A DNA stretch of 64,000 nucleotides from Bradyrhizobium diazoefficiens (GTDB lineage Bacteria > Pseudomonadota > Alphaproteobacteria > Rhizobiales > Xanthobacteraceae): the NCBI RefSeq assembly GCF_018129965.1, contig NZ_JAFCKW010000005.1:246088-310087 (forward strand), read 5' to 3'. Below are positions 34,900-44,490 of the stretch, piece after piece. Each line of letters opens with the position of its first letter. The stretch's first letter is position 1. The position numbers and the translations under genes are program-made. A model generated the notes under the pieces. That model saw only the letters and a program-made list of their open reading frames with translations, ran no database searches and was not told the DNA's origin.

Positions 34900-36473
34900 G
34901 CCTGGCGGCGCGGCCAGAACGACAGCACAAGCCGGTTGGCGATCGTATTGAGATAGAGGCCCTGGCGGAGATGGACGTAGGCCGCGATCCAGAACGGCGC
35001 CTCGGCGCGCCGCATCATCTGGTTCTGAAACAGCGTCACCGCCGCGAAGGATACGACGACGAACGCGGCGATCGTGGTGGAAAGCGGCCCGGCCACGCCG
35101 GCGTGGCTGGGAAGGCTGCCGCCCACGAGCACGGTCATGCCGGCCTGCAGCGCGAAGTAGACGACTGCGACCCCGACCGCCGTTGCGCCGGCGCGGCCGA
35201 TCACGAATGCGCTCGGACGTTCGTCGATCGCGTTCGCCATCAGGTGGACGAGGCCCATCAGGAGGATCAGGCCGAACGCGATCTGGGCGGGATTGGTTTG
35301 CAGCGTGATGCCGAAGGCGGCGGCGGCTGCGAAGGTCAGGCCGGTCACCGCCGCGAGCGCGAGCAGCAGGCGGCCGGGATGCGGCTGTCCGCCCGGGCTC
35401 GGCGTCCACGACGCCCGGGCGAGGTCCATGACGCTGCCGGAGGACAGGAAGGCATGCGCCTTGTAGAGCGAATGCGCGAGGATGTGGAGCAGCGCGGACG
35501 AGAAGGCGCCGAGGCCGCACTGGAGCAGCATGAAGCCCATCTGCGCGATGGTCGAATAAGCCAGCTGCACCTTGACCGAGGTCTGCGTCAGCATGACGAG
35601 CGAACCGAACAGCGCGGTCGCGCCGCCGACGACCGCGAGCACGTTGAGCGCCGGTGACGCGAGCAGAAGAAGGTCGGCGAGGCGCAGGATCAGGAAGCCG
35701 CCCGCATTGATGATGCCGGCATGCAGCAGCGCCGATACCGGCGTCGGTGTTTCCATCACCTCGATGAGCCAGCCATGCAGCGGCAATTGCGCCGATTTGA
35801 GCATGGCGGTGAAGACGATCAGCAGCGCGGCGAGGGTGATGGGCACAGTGGCCCCGTCCACGTGACCCGCGCGGGCGGCCGCGTTGAGATCGGCGATGTC
35901 CAGCGTGCCGAACCGCGCATAGATCAGGACGATCGCCGATAGCAGGCAGAGATCTCCGATCCGGCTGGCGACGAATTTCTTGCTGGCAGCGCGCCGCGCC
36001 GCGGGCCTGTCGGCGTAGAAGAGCAACAGCTTGTTGAGCGCGAGGCTGGTCGCGATCCAGGCGAGCAGCAGCAGCGCCAGATTGCCGGAGATCAGCAAGG
36101 TCTGGACCGATGCCAGCGTCAACAGGAGCCAGGTGGTGAATTTGGCGTGGCCCGCATCGCCGTCCAAATAGTTGCGGCTGTAGCGCACCACGACGAGCCC
36201 AACGAAGCTGACGAGCAGCAGCATCGTCACGGCGAGTTGGTCGAGACTGATCGAGAGCCCCACCCCGCCGGCCCCCAGCAGGGGCGAACGAACCGGGCCG
36301 AGGATCGCGACGCCCAGTGCGGACAGCGCGGCAAGAGCCAGCGCGACGGAGGCCGCGGTAATTGCCAGACCGGCAAATCCGCGCGGGGTCCCCGCAAGCC
36401 GCGCGCCAGCCAGCGCCGTGGCGACGAGCGTGAGGGGCGCCAGAACGGCAAGTGCGCAAAGCGAGGCGGCCAT
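34896..36473 (-). CDS. dabB: DabB, NuoL-like proton/cation-conducting membrane subunit
   Basis: This 525-residue polytopic protein (about 13-14 helices) belongs to the complex I NuoL/Mrp antiporter superfamily (Proton_antipo_M). Core text includes LLLLAWIATSLALNKLLLFY, KKFVASRIGDLCLLSAIVLI (conserved Lys and Arg), SAQLPLHGWLIEVMETPTPVSALLHAGIINAGGF across the discontinuous helices, and HILAHSLYKAHAFLSSG with the conserved Lys. No other nuo or mrp genes are nearby and dabA overlaps it, which identifies it as DabB rather than a respiratory subunit. It is divergent from a LysR gene across 109 bases. Confidence 0.93.
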   Translation of the reverse strand: MAASLCALAVLAPLTLVATALAGARLAGTPRGFAGLAITAASVALALAALSALGVAILGPVRSPLLGAGGVGLSISLDQLAVTMLLLVSFVGLVVVRYSRNYLDGDAGHAKFTTWLLLTLASVQTLLISGNLALLLLAWIATSLALNKLLLFYADRPAARRAASKKFVASRIGDLCLLSAIVLIYARFGTLDIADLNAAARAGHVDGATVPITLAALLIVFTAMLKSAQLPLHGWLIEVMETPTPVSALLHAGIINAGGFLILRLADLLLLASPALNVLAVVGGATALFGSLVMLTQTSVKVQLAYSTIAQMGFMLLQCGLGAFSSALLHILAHSLYKAHAFLSSGSVMDLARASWTPSPGGQPHPGRLLLALAAVTGLTFAAAAAFGITLQTNPAQIAFGLILLMGLVHLMANAIDERPSAFVIGRAGATAVGVAVVYFALQAGMTVLVGGSLPSHAGVAGPLSTTIAAFVVVSFAAVTLFQNQMMRRAEAPFWIAAYVHLRQGLYLNTIANRLVLSFWPRRQA

Positions 36474-36538
36474 CGATTTCTCCGGCGGTGGGGGACGCGT
36501 GCTGCCGAAGGGGTAGAACCGTTCGCTGATTTATAAAA

Positions 36539-36553
36539 ATTCAAATATTGAAT
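36539..36553. promoter_or_regulatory. Candidate LysR box between dabB and its regulator
   Basis: ATTCAA-ATA-TTGAAT is a perfect inverted repeat with 6-bp arms that fits the LysR T-N11-A pattern (T36540 to A36552). It lies in the A/T-rich centre of the divergent region, 30 bases before the LysR ATG and 66 bases before the dabB start. That is where an autoregulating LysR protein would bind. Confidence 0.55.
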
Positions 36554-36582
36554 GCTTTTGTTAGTTTAAATAGAATAGTCCG

Positions 36583-37467
36583 ATGCCGCATCTCAACTAC
36601 CACCACCTCCGCTATTTCTGGGTCATCGCCAGCGAAGGCAGCATGAGCCGCGCCGCCAAGCGCCTCAACGTGTCGCCATCGTCGCTGTCGGTGCAACTCA
36701 AGGCGCTGGAGGACCAGCTCGACCAGCAGCTGTTCGACAGGCGCGGCAAGAGCCTGCAGCTGACGGAGGCAGGCCGTATCGCGCTCGACTACGCCAACAC
36801 GGTGTTTCAATCGGGACATGAGCTGATCGAGGCCATGGCGGGGCTTCGTCCCGGGCGGCAGACCCTGCGGGTCGGCGCGGCGGCGACGCTGTCGCGAAAC
36901 TTCCTGATCGGCCTGCTGAGGCCGCTGGTGGGCCGCGAGGATGTCGAACTCGTGATACGCTCGGGCGTGCTCGCCGACCTGCTCGATCAGCTCGACGCCC
37001 ACAAGCTCGACCTCGTGCTTGCCAATCATCCGGCCGCCCCGGATTCCGAGACGTCGTTCGACAACACGTTGCTCGCCGAGCAGCCGGTCAGTCTGGTCGG
37101 ACGTCCCTCGAAAAGCCGCAGCCGTTTCCGGTTTCCTGAGAGCCTCGCCGAAACTCCGGTGGTGCTACCCGGTCGTGGCAGTTCGCTGCGCTCGGCATTT
37201 GATTCCCTGGTCGGACGGGCCGGCATCCGCCCCCTGATCTTCGCCGAAGTCGATGACATGGCGATGTTGCGCCTGATGGCGCGCGAGAGTCCGGGGGTGA
37301 CGCTGGTGCCGCCGGTCGTGGTCGTCGACGAGTTGCGCACCGGCGTGCTCGTCGAGCGATGCCGGGTGAAGGACCTGAAGGAGCAGTTCTTCTCCATCAC
37401 CCAGCATCGCCGCTTTCCGAACCCGCTGGTCTCGGCCCTGCTGCAGCGAACGGGACGATCGGTCTGA
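36583..37467 (+). CDS. LysR-family transcriptional regulator (NhaR/CbbR-like), probable dab regulator
   Basis: This 294-residue regulator has an N-terminal winged helix-turn-helix (~5-64: HHLRYFWVIASEGSMSRAAK, RLNVSPSSLSVQLKALEDQL, LFDRRGKSLQLTEAG) and a LysR substrate-binding fold (~90-290: LRVGAAATLSRNFLIGLL, LDLVLANHPA, LPGRGSSLRSAFD, ESPGVTLVPPVVV). It is divergent from dabBA with a candidate LysR box in the shared region, so control of the carbon-uptake operon is the simplest inference. The co-inducer is unknown. Confidence 0.9.
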   Translation: MPHLNYHHLRYFWVIASEGSMSRAAKRLNVSPSSLSVQLKALEDQLDQQLFDRRGKSLQLTEAGRIALDYANTVFQSGHELIEAMAGLRPGRQTLRVGAAATLSRNFLIGLLRPLVGREDVELVIRSGVLADLLDQLDAHKLDLVLANHPAAPDSETSFDNTLLAEQPVSLVGRPSKSRSRFRFPESLAETPVVLPGRGSSLRSAFDSLVGRAGIRPLIFAEVDDMAMLRLMARESPGVTLVPPVVVVDELRTGVLVERCRVKDLKEQFFSITQHRRFPNPLVSALLQRTGRSV

Positions 37468-37535
37468 TGCCGCGCCGTGACGACGGCAACGCGGTCGCTC
37501 TCGCGAGCCAGGTTGATACGGTCGCAGAGGGCTAG

Positions 37536-37918
37536 CTACGCTGCAGGTTCAATATCCGTCTTCGCAAAATTATTGCCGACATAAAGCAGTGCGCAGCCGT
37601 GTTCCCGGGCTACGTCATATGCGAAGCAGTCGCCGAGGTTGAGGCCCGCAGGATGGATGCCCTTGCCCCAACGCGAATAGGCCTGCGCGACGCGTTGAGC
37701 CGATGCCTGTGTCACCGGTATGACGTTCAAGCCGAGGTGATCGACAAACTCGTCATCTCCGCGCCGACGCCACGCCGCGATGCGACGATCAGGCATTCGG
37801 CCACGGTCGCAGCCGATATCACGATTTCGTCGGCAGTTTCGAGCGCAGCGATGCACGCAACGGCTTGCTGTCCATCAAGGATGATCGCCATGAGCGCCGA
37901 CGTGTCGACCGCGATCAT
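37536..37918 (-). pseudogene. VapC-like PIN-domain toxin, frameshifted
   Basis: The 5' part encodes a PIN-domain start (MIAVDTSALMAIILDGQQ, then VISAATVAECLIVASRRGVGAEM) in one frame. The 3' part continues in another frame (DEFVDHLGLNVIPVTQASAQ, HPAGLNLGDCFAYDVAREHG, LLYVGNNFAKTDI). Joining them after GAEM needs one extra base near 37757 (reading ATGGACGAG instead of ATGACGAG), after which all four acidic PIN positions are present. As written the first frame ends after 63 residues and lacks half the active site. Its start overlaps the antitoxin stop (ATGA), the usual vapBC layout. The antitoxin gene is also broken. Confidence 0.8.
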
Positions 37919-38173
37919 TCGGGTAGGCCGTCGTCACCATAGAGAAAGTCCTGGCTGCGCGCCGCGCCCGGGCCTCGACTTGCCTTGGCCGCACCGCTCA
38001 AGCGCGCCGCTTCAAGAAGTGACCGGCGTGTGGTCTGGTCCGATGGAAGCTTGACCGGGACAAGCCGAACCGCGGCGTGTCCATGTCGTGTCAGGATCAC
38101 CTCGTCGCCGGCCTCCGGCGCGGCGTACAAGCTCGGTCAATTGTCCCTTGGCGTCGCTGACGGAGACCCGCAT
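37915..38173 (-). pseudogene. Phd/VapB-like antitoxin, frameshifted
   Basis: The gene starts at ATG 38173 with MRVSVSDAKGQLTELVRRA, a typical Phd/YefM N-terminus, then leaves frame. The downstream frame resumes as EAGDEVILTRHGHAAVRLVP and continues to the end (SLLEAARLSGAAKASRGPG, FLYGDDGLPE). Removing one G from the GCCGGAGGCC run near 38115 restores a single ~85-residue protein. The toxin gene follows with a 4-base overlap. Two independent single-base defects in adjacent genes suggest a decaying module, unless they are sequencing errors. Confidence 0.8.
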
Positions 38174-38361
38174 CTCATTGCTCTCTAAGCGTTTTCTTAA
38201 ATTGACCTGAAAGTGGTCCAAGTCAACATGATGATGCCAACCACCGCCCTGCGGACAGCGTCCCCATGCCATTCCGAACCAACATTCCTCGGCCCCCCGG
38301 TCTCGGGCTAAGACATGTCCCACAGGCGTGATCCGCGCCTGCCGGGCAGGCGACGTTTGGA

Positions 38362-39576
38362 ATGCGGTTTCTGAAATCTGGCAGCGGGATGATCGGCGTC
38401 CTGCTGGTTCTCGCGATCACCCAGCTCATCGGATGGGCGACGATCACCCTCCCGGCCGTCGTCGGCCGCGAGTTTGCGGCCGATCTCGGCCTGAGCCTGC
38501 CGGCGGTGTTCGCGGGCAATTCGGTGTTTTATGTCACCATGGGTCTTTGCGCGCCATGGCTCGGCAAGGTTTTTACACGGCACGGCGCCCGCAAGGTGAT
38601 GATGGTGGGTACGGTCGTCACGGTGCCGGGCTATATCGTCCTGTCCTTGGCGCGTGATCCGCTGCTGTATTTCGCCGGCTGGGTTCTTCTCGGCATGGGC
38701 GGCAGCGCCACGCTGTCGACCGGGGCCTATATCATGCTCAACGAGATTGCCGGACGGCAGGCCAAGAGCGCCATCGGAGCCTTGATGCTGGTGTCGGGCC
38801 TGTCGAGCAGCATTTTCTGGCCGACCACGTCGTTTCTGAGCGATCATTTCGGCTGGCGCATCACATGCCTCGCGTATGCGGCGATGCTGTTGCTGATCTC
38901 GCTGCCGCTGCTGGCCTTTGGCGCGCCGCGCCGGCGTGTGTCGAGGGGGGAAGCCGCACCGGCCGTCACGCCATCCAGGATTTCCAGGGCGTCTACGCTT
39001 CCGCGAAGCACCTTCGTCCTCGTGGTCTGCGCGATCACGCTCAACGCCTTCGTCCAGTTCGGCCTCGGCGCCGTGCTGATCGAACTGTTGCGGGCAGAGG
39101 GCCTGTCGCCGGCACAGGCGATCGCGTTCGGCTCGATGCTCGGCGTGATCCAGGTCAGCGCCCGCGGGCTCGATTTCCTTGGCGGCGGGCGATGGGACGG
39201 CATCACGACCGGGCTCGTCGCGGGTGCCGCGCTGCCTGTGGCCATGCTGCTGCTGATGATCAGCGAGGGCGCGACCTGGGCGGTCGCGGTCTTCATCCTG
39301 CTCTATGGCGCGGGCAGCGGCGCCATGGCGGTGGCGCGGGCGACGATCCCGCTGGTGTTCTACGACCAAGCCGAGTTCGCCAAGGCGATGTCGATGATCG
39401 CGCTGCCGCTGAACCTCGCCTCCGCCATCTCGCCGCCGCTACTGGCCGGCCTGCTCACCCAGTTCGGCAGCCGCGGCGCGCTGGGTCTCACTCTCGTCTT
39501 CTCCTGCGCGACGGTGCTGATCCTGGTCCTGCTCGGCCGCCGCCGTCCACGGGTGGCTGCGGCGGTCGCCGCCTAA
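38362..39576 (+). CDS. Major facilitator superfamily transporter
   Basis: This 404-residue protein has about twelve hydrophobic segments. The first half contains the MFS loop 2-3 signature in the form GKVFTRHGARKVMMVG (~72-87) and a helix-4 glycine-rich segment (LLGMGGSATLSTGAYIML). A short cytoplasmic loop near 195-220 (RRRVSRGEAAPAV) separates the halves. The substrate cannot be read from sequence. The gene stands alone between the broken toxin-antitoxin pair and the CoA transferase. ATG 38389 is an alternative start. Confidence 0.88.
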   Translation: MRFLKSGSGMIGVLLVLAITQLIGWATITLPAVVGREFAADLGLSLPAVFAGNSVFYVTMGLCAPWLGKVFTRHGARKVMMVGTVVTVPGYIVLSLARDPLLYFAGWVLLGMGGSATLSTGAYIMLNEIAGRQAKSAIGALMLVSGLSSSIFWPTTSFLSDHFGWRITCLAYAAMLLLISLPLLAFGAPRRRVSRGEAAPAVTPSRISRASTLPRSTFVLVVCAITLNAFVQFGLGAVLIELLRAEGLSPAQAIAFGSMLGVIQVSARGLDFLGGGRWDGITTGLVAGAALPVAMLLLMISEGATWAVAVFILLYGAGSGAMAVARATIPLVFYDQAEFAKAMSMIALPLNLASAISPPLLAGLLTQFGSRGALGLTLVFSCATVLILVLLGRRRPRVAAAVAA

Positions 39577-39768
39577 GTGAAGCCGGAAATCTTCGCAGCG
39601 CGGAATTCGCCGCCCGCAGGCGGCCTGCGCTGCAGGAGGGGGGATGGCCGTATGCCCGGCTTGCAGTGCTCACGGCGCGAAAATGGTGTATCCGCAGGCA
39701 GCGCGTGTCGCGATCTCGCCGCCGCGCCAAGATCAGTTCCAAGATCCCGTTTCCCGGAGGAAATCGAC

Positions 39769-40998
39769 ATGTCGGCCTTGCCGCTCTCAGGCATCAAGAT
39801 CCTTGACCTCACCCGTGTGCTTGCCGGGCCCCTGTCGGCCCAGATGCTGGGCGATCTCGGCGCGGAGGTGATCAAGATCGAGCGGCCGGGCACGGGCGAC
39901 GACGCGCGCGCCTTCGGCCCGCCTTACCTCACCGATCCCGAAGGCAAGGCCAACAACAACAACTCGTTCTACCTCTGCGCCAACCGCAACAAGAAGTCGG
40001 TCACGGTGAACATCGCCAAACCCGAGGGGCAGGCGATCATCCGCGAGCTTGCCAAGGACGCCGACGTCTTCATGGAGAATTACAAGGTCGGCGATCTCAA
40101 GCGCTACGGCCTCGACTACGAGACCATCAAGGCGATCAACCCCGACATCATCTATTGCTCGGTCACCGGCTTCGGCCAGACCGGGCCCTACGCGCCGCGC
40201 GCCGGCTATGACGCCATCCTGCAGGCGATGGGCGGCCTGATGAGCGTCACCGGCCATATGGACGGCGAGCCCGGCGAGGGCCCGATGAAGGTCGGACCGT
40301 CGATCGTCGACTACATGACCGGCATGAACACCTCGATCGGGATTCTCTCGGCGCTCTACCATCGCGATGCCAATGGCGGCGAGGGCCAGCACATCGACGT
40401 CTGCCTGTTCGACACCGTCATCGCATCGCTCTCGCACTGGCTGCAGATCTTCCTCGTCAACGGCAAGACACCGCCGCGCCGCGGCACCTGGGGCAATGGC
40501 GGAATGCCCGCCGGCGTGTTCCGCTGCACCGATGGCGAACTGATGCTGGTGGTCGGCAATGACGGCCAGTTTCGCAAGACCTGCGCGGTCCTCGGCGAGC
40601 CGGACCTCGCGAACGATCCTCGCTTCGTCAAGAACAACGACCGCGTCGTGCACGGCAAAGAGATCATGGCAATCTTCGCCGGCCTGTTCCTGAAGCAGAA
40701 GGTATCCTACTGGCTGGAGAAGCTGGAGGAGGCCGGCGTGCCGTCAGGCCCGATCAACAATTTCGAGCAGGTGTTTGCCGATCCGCACGTCCAGTCGCGG
40801 GGCATGCGGGTGAGGGTCGACCATCCCTTCGAGCCTAATCTTTCGCTGATCCGCAACGCAGTGACGCTCTCGGGCACCCCGATCAAGGACTACCGCGCTC
40901 CGCCGCTGCTCGGCGAGCACACACAGGAAGTCCTCGGCGGCAAGCTCGGCTACGATGCCGACAAGATCGCGGCGCTGAAGCAGCAGGGCATCATCTAG
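39769..40998 (+). CDS. CaiB/BaiF (class III) CoA transferase
   Basis: This 409-residue family III CoA transferase moves CoA between carboxylic acids. ATG 39769 follows a strong CCGGAGGAAA ribosome-binding site; the long upstream frame lacks family sequence. Family text: LPLSGIKILDLTRVLAGP, LGDLGAEVIKIERPGTGDD, KSVTVNIAKPEGQAIIRELA, VFMENYKVGDLKRYGLDYE and YCSVTGFGQTGPYA. The probable catalytic Asp is in GPSIVDYMTGM (~D179). The C-terminal part has GVPSGPINNFEQVFADPHVQ. The substrate is unknown; formyl-, succinyl- or other acyl-CoA are typical. It is convergent with the autotransporter gene. Confidence 0.93.
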   Translation: MSALPLSGIKILDLTRVLAGPLSAQMLGDLGAEVIKIERPGTGDDARAFGPPYLTDPEGKANNNNSFYLCANRNKKSVTVNIAKPEGQAIIRELAKDADVFMENYKVGDLKRYGLDYETIKAINPDIIYCSVTGFGQTGPYAPRAGYDAILQAMGGLMSVTGHMDGEPGEGPMKVGPSIVDYMTGMNTSIGILSALYHRDANGGEGQHIDVCLFDTVIASLSHWLQIFLVNGKTPPRRGTWGNGGMPAGVFRCTDGELMLVVGNDGQFRKTCAVLGEPDLANDPRFVKNNDRVVHGKEIMAIFAGLFLKQKVSYWLEKLEEAGVPSGPINNFEQVFADPHVQSRGMRVRVDHPFEPNLSLIRNAVTLSGTPIKDYRAPPLLGEHTQEVLGGKLGYDADKIAALKQQGII

Positions 40999-41024
40999 GA
41001 TATTTTTGATAGCCCGATGCTGCG

Positions 41025-44000
41025 CTACCAGGCGTAGCGCAGCGATCCCTGGGCGGAGACGCCGCGCGCGCCTCCTGCCAGTTCTCCGGTCACCCTTGCG
41101 CCGAGCGTGACGTTGTTGACGAAGCGCAGCTCGGCGCCGGAGGAGAGCAGGGCGGAATCCTTCGGCGCGGCCGCACCGTAAACGGTGAAGGCCGATCCGG
41201 GCAGCGCCTGAAACTCCGCGCTCATGGGCCGGTCGGTGTTGGTGTCGTGCACCCAGGCGAGCTGTGAGCGGAACGACAATGTCGCATCGTTGCCGGCGGC
41301 GACGGTCTGGTCGAAGCGGCTGCCGAGCTCGGTCCGCAGTGTGGCGGTGCTGCGCGAGCCGTAGTTGAGTGCGAAGGCGCCCGTTCCCGAGGCCGCGCTC
41401 TCGCTATAGGCCGGCGTATAGAAGTTCTGTCCCTGCAGGGCGGCATAAGGGGTGATGGCGACGAACTGCATCGGCACCCGGTAGCCCGCCTCGATGCGTC
41501 CGGCAAAAGTCTGGCCTTCGACGCGCGCATTGAGCTGATCGACGCCGGCGAGATTGACGGTGCGGCTGGTGCTGATGCCGTTCCAGGCATAGGCTAAAGC
41601 GCCGGACAGATAGGCCGCTCCGGCCCTATGGATGCCATAGGCGCCGATCTGGAACACGTCGCTGCGGCCGTTGCCAAGGCCATTGCTCAGGCTCCAATTG
41701 GTGCCGCCGCCAGCGAGCGCGAATCCCAGCACGGTGTCGGCGCTGGCCCGGTAATCGGCGCCGGCGACGATCCCATAGGTTCGCGGCGTCACATCATGTG
41801 AGCCGAGCACGACGCTTTCGCCGTTGACCTTGCCGGCGCTGCCATAGCTGCCACCCCACACGCCCCAGCGCCGGTCGAGCACGGACTCGTCGCGCCCAGC
41901 GCGGGCCGGGGAGGTCGCCGCATAGGCCGACGCAAATGCCGGCGGCAGGCGGCTCTCTTCGGCGTAACCCATGGCGCCGCCGTTCGCGGCCTGGCCGCCG
42001 AAGGCGGCGTGACCGGTGTTGGTGAGCAGCGAGACGAAACCGTTCATCGACTGGAACGCGGTCGTCGCCGCGCCGGTCGCGACCTCGCCGGACAGGCTGT
42101 CGAGCGCGGAGGCGAGAGCTGCGCCGGACAGCGAGAAGATCGCGGCGAAATTGCCGGAGGCCGCGCCGCCGTTCAGCGCGGCGTCGATGCTGCTCGCCAC
42201 ATTGCGCTGGTTGATAGTCCCGTTGACGAGCGAGTCGGCCAGCGCCGCCTGATCGACGACGATATAGGCGTCGTTCGCGTCGTAGCCGAGATGGGCCTTG
42301 ATCGATCCGGTGAGGTCGAGGCTGCTGAAGGTGCCGCTGAGGCCGCCTGTCGCCGTCAGGATCACGAGGCTCTGCCCCACCACGAAGCCGCCGCCGAGCT
42401 GGACCGCGCGCGCGAGGCCGCCGGTCAGTGTCGCCGTGCCGTTGACGATGGTCTTGTCGGCGCTGCCGCCGGCGAGGCCCACCTGGTAGATGCCGCCGAG
42501 GCTGAGGCTTCCGTTCACCGTGACGGTGCCGGTGGGAGCGAAAGTGCCCGTGCTGGTGAAGGCCAGCGCACTGCCGTTGAAGACGGTGCCGTTGCCGGCG
42601 TTCAGGATGCCGGTATTGGAGAGGGTGGTGCTGCCGGTTCCGAAAGAGTTGGCGCCGGTGGTGCTCCACGTCCCGTCATTGGTGATCGTATTGGACCCAT
42701 TCCCGAGCGTGATGCGGCCGTAGAGGGTGCCGCTGTTCGTGATGGTACTTGCGCCGCCGCTGGTCATGATGGCCCAGCGCGTTTCCGGCGCGGCAAGCGT
42801 GCTGCTGATGAGGGCGCCGGCGGCGTTGTCGATCGAGATCGTTCCGCTCGTCGAGACCGCCCCCATGACGGGGTCAGGACCGCTGCCGAGCAGCGAGCCA
42901 TGATTGGTGATGGTCGTGGACCCGGAGCCGGCGGTGCTGCCGAGGGCGTCGTCGTTCGTCGAGCGCACCGTGCCGTAGTTCGTGATCGTGACGCTGCCGT
43001 TGCCGCCTGCGATCGTGCGGATGCCGATAAACGCCGAATAGACGTCAGCCGTCGTGACGTCGATGTTGCCGGCGCTGGTCATGACGAAAACGCCGGTACC
43101 GGCGATCGGCGTGGCGGCGAGCCCGATCGAACCGCCAGTCTGGTTCACGGTGGCGTTGCCCGTGCTCTGCTGAGACAGATAGACACCGGTCGCTCCGGAA
43201 CTGGCCGACGTGAGCAGGGTGCCGCCGCTCATGTTGAAGACGAGGTTGCCCGAACCGCTGCCGTAGAGCGAAACCGCCGTCGAAGAGCCGGAGACTGTTC
43301 CACCGGTGACCGTCACCGTCTGGTTGCCGCTTCCGAAACCGCTGGTCGCGATCGCGTCGCTGCTGGCGGAGGTAATGTCAAACCCGGATGTAATGTTGAC
43401 CGTTCCCGCGCCGTTCTGCTGCGTGTAGATGCCGGTGGCTTCGGAATTGATGCTCGCCCCCGGGGCGATCGTGAAATCGGTGCTGCCGGAAACCACGATG
43501 CCCCAGCGTACATTGCTGATGGCGCCGACACCGGTGATGAATACGCCGCCGGTGCCGGCTGTCCTGACCGAGATGCCGATATTGTTTCCGACACCCGAGC
43601 CGGGGCCGGTGATGGAGCCGGTGCGATTCACGGTCACGGTGCCCGCATTGGCCCCCTGATCGATCTGGATGCCGTAGCCGTCGGTCTTCGTGTACACGAT
43701 GTTGCCGCTGCCGCTGATAGTGACGTTGCCTGTGCCGGTGGTCGCATTCTGGGTGTTCACCTCGACACCGGTGCCGCCAGAAATGTTTCCGGTCCCGTCG
43801 AGCAGGATATTGGCGGGGCCGTAGGAGGTCAGAGCGACGCCGACACTTGAGCCGACTGAGCCGGTATTTGAGACGTTGCCGTTGACATGCGCGGTGAGAT
43901 CGCCCGTCGGCGACGTACTCTGCGAGAACAGCATCAGCGAGGCGACGCCGGTGCCGTCGATCGTGGCCCCGCTGGCGCTGTTGTAGGTGATCGACCCGTT

Positions 44001-44387
44001 GTCGGTTTGAAGTGAAAGCGCGCCGGTGACGGCGTTGGAGGTCTGATTGATGGCACCGTTGTTCGTGAATGTGATGCCCGCGCCGGTTTCCGAGGTGGTG
44101 ATCGCAAGACCGTAGCCGCCGACGGTGACGCCGCTGGCGATCTGGCCGGTGATGTTGCCGCCGGTGGTGAATTGCTGGGTGTCGTCGTTCGACGACGCCG
44201 TGGCGGCGTCGGTGTTGGTGTTGTGGACGGTCACGGTGTCGGCGCTGCACGACACGCCGTTGGGGGTGGAGGTGATGTCGCAATTGGCCGCAGCCGGGCT
44301 GGCGCTCCAGATCGTCGCCAGCGCCGTCATCGACAGCAGCGCGCCGGTGGGCCGGAAGCGCAAGCCTTTATGTTTATATTCCAGCAC
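41025..44387 (-). CDS. Classical (type Va) autotransporter with outer-membrane beta-barrel domain
   Basis: This 1,120-residue surface protein has a signal peptide ending near SASPAAANC (~37). A long Gly/Ser/Thr/Asn-rich passenger (~40-700) is made of repeated short beta strands, many of the form GTVTITNSG or GNVTISGSGN, consistent with a right-handed beta helix. A passenger-autochaperone-like segment precedes the C-terminal autotransporter beta-domain (~840-1120: WGVWGGSYGSAGKVNG, GIVAGADYRASADTVLGFAL, GYRVPMQFVAITPYAALQ, LRTELGSRFD), which ends in LRYAW, an aromatic C-terminus suited to Bam insertion. It diverges from a LytS/LytTR two-component pair across 191 bases, making it a candidate target of that system. 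Confidence 0.92.
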   Translation of the reverse strand: MLEYKHKGLRFRPTGALLSMTALATIWSASPAAANCDITSTPNGVSCSADTVTVHNTNTDAATASSNDDTQQFTTGGNITGQIASGVTVGGYGLAITTSETGAGITFTNNGAINQTSNAVTGALSLQTDNGSITYNSASGATIDGTGVASLMLFSQSTSPTGDLTAHVNGNVSNTGSVGSSVGVALTSYGPANILLDGTGNISGGTGVEVNTQNATTGTGNVTISGSGNIVYTKTDGYGIQIDQGANAGTVTVNRTGSITGPGSGVGNNIGISVRTAGTGGVFITGVGAISNVRWGIVVSGSTDFTIAPGASINSEATGIYTQQNGAGTVNITSGFDITSASSDAIATSGFGSGNQTVTVTGGTVSGSSTAVSLYGSGSGNLVFNMSGGTLLTSASSGATGVYLSQQSTGNATVNQTGGSIGLAATPIAGTGVFVMTSAGNIDVTTADVYSAFIGIRTIAGGNGSVTITNYGTVRSTNDDALGSTAGSGSTTITNHGSLLGSGPDPVMGAVSTSGTISIDNAAGALISSTLAAPETRWAIMTSGGASTITNSGTLYGRITLGNGSNTITNDGTWSTTGANSFGTGSTTLSNTGILNAGNGTVFNGSALAFTSTGTFAPTGTVTVNGSLSLGGIYQVGLAGGSADKTIVNGTATLTGGLARAVQLGGGFVVGQSLVILTATGGLSGTFSSLDLTGSIKAHLGYDANDAYIVVDQAALADSLVNGTINQRNVASSIDAALNGGAASGNFAAIFSLSGAALASALDSLSGEVATGAATTAFQSMNGFVSLLTNTGHAAFGGQAANGGAMGYAEESRLPPAFASAYAATSPARAGRDESVLDRRWGVWGGSYGSAGKVNGESVVLGSHDVTPRTYGIVAGADYRASADTVLGFALAGGGTNWSLSNGLGNGRSDVFQIGAYGIHRAGAAYLSGALAYAWNGISTSRTVNLAGVDQLNARVEGQTFAGRIEAGYRVPMQFVAITPYAALQGQNFYTPAYSESAASGTGAFALNYGSRSTATLRTELGSRFDQTVAAGNDATLSFRSQLAWVHDTNTDRPMSAEFQALPGSAFTVYGAAAPKDSALLSSGAELRFVNNVTLGARVTGELAGGARGVSAQGSLRYAW

Positions 44388-44490
44388 GTCTCTTCCCCGT
44401 CATCCCATGGCACCGGACGGCCTGCGGCCGGCCGGTTGAATCGGAGGCGACAACACAACATCGGCTGCAGCGTCGCTATCGGGATTCGAC

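Noticed and set aside
34900..36459. Upstream continuation of the dabA reading frame, giving one open frame of about 1,380 codons
   Set aside because: The added part runs through dabB in another frame on the same strand, and its Arg/Ala/Gly-rich translation has no family sequence. DabB is clearly encoded there.
41020..41042. Perfect 9-bp stem (CTGCGCTAC/GTAGCGCAG) at the convergent end of the CoA transferase and autotransporter genes
   Set aside because: It overlaps the last codons of the autotransporter and has no T-run on either strand, so I did not call a terminator; the pairing may just reflect codon choice.
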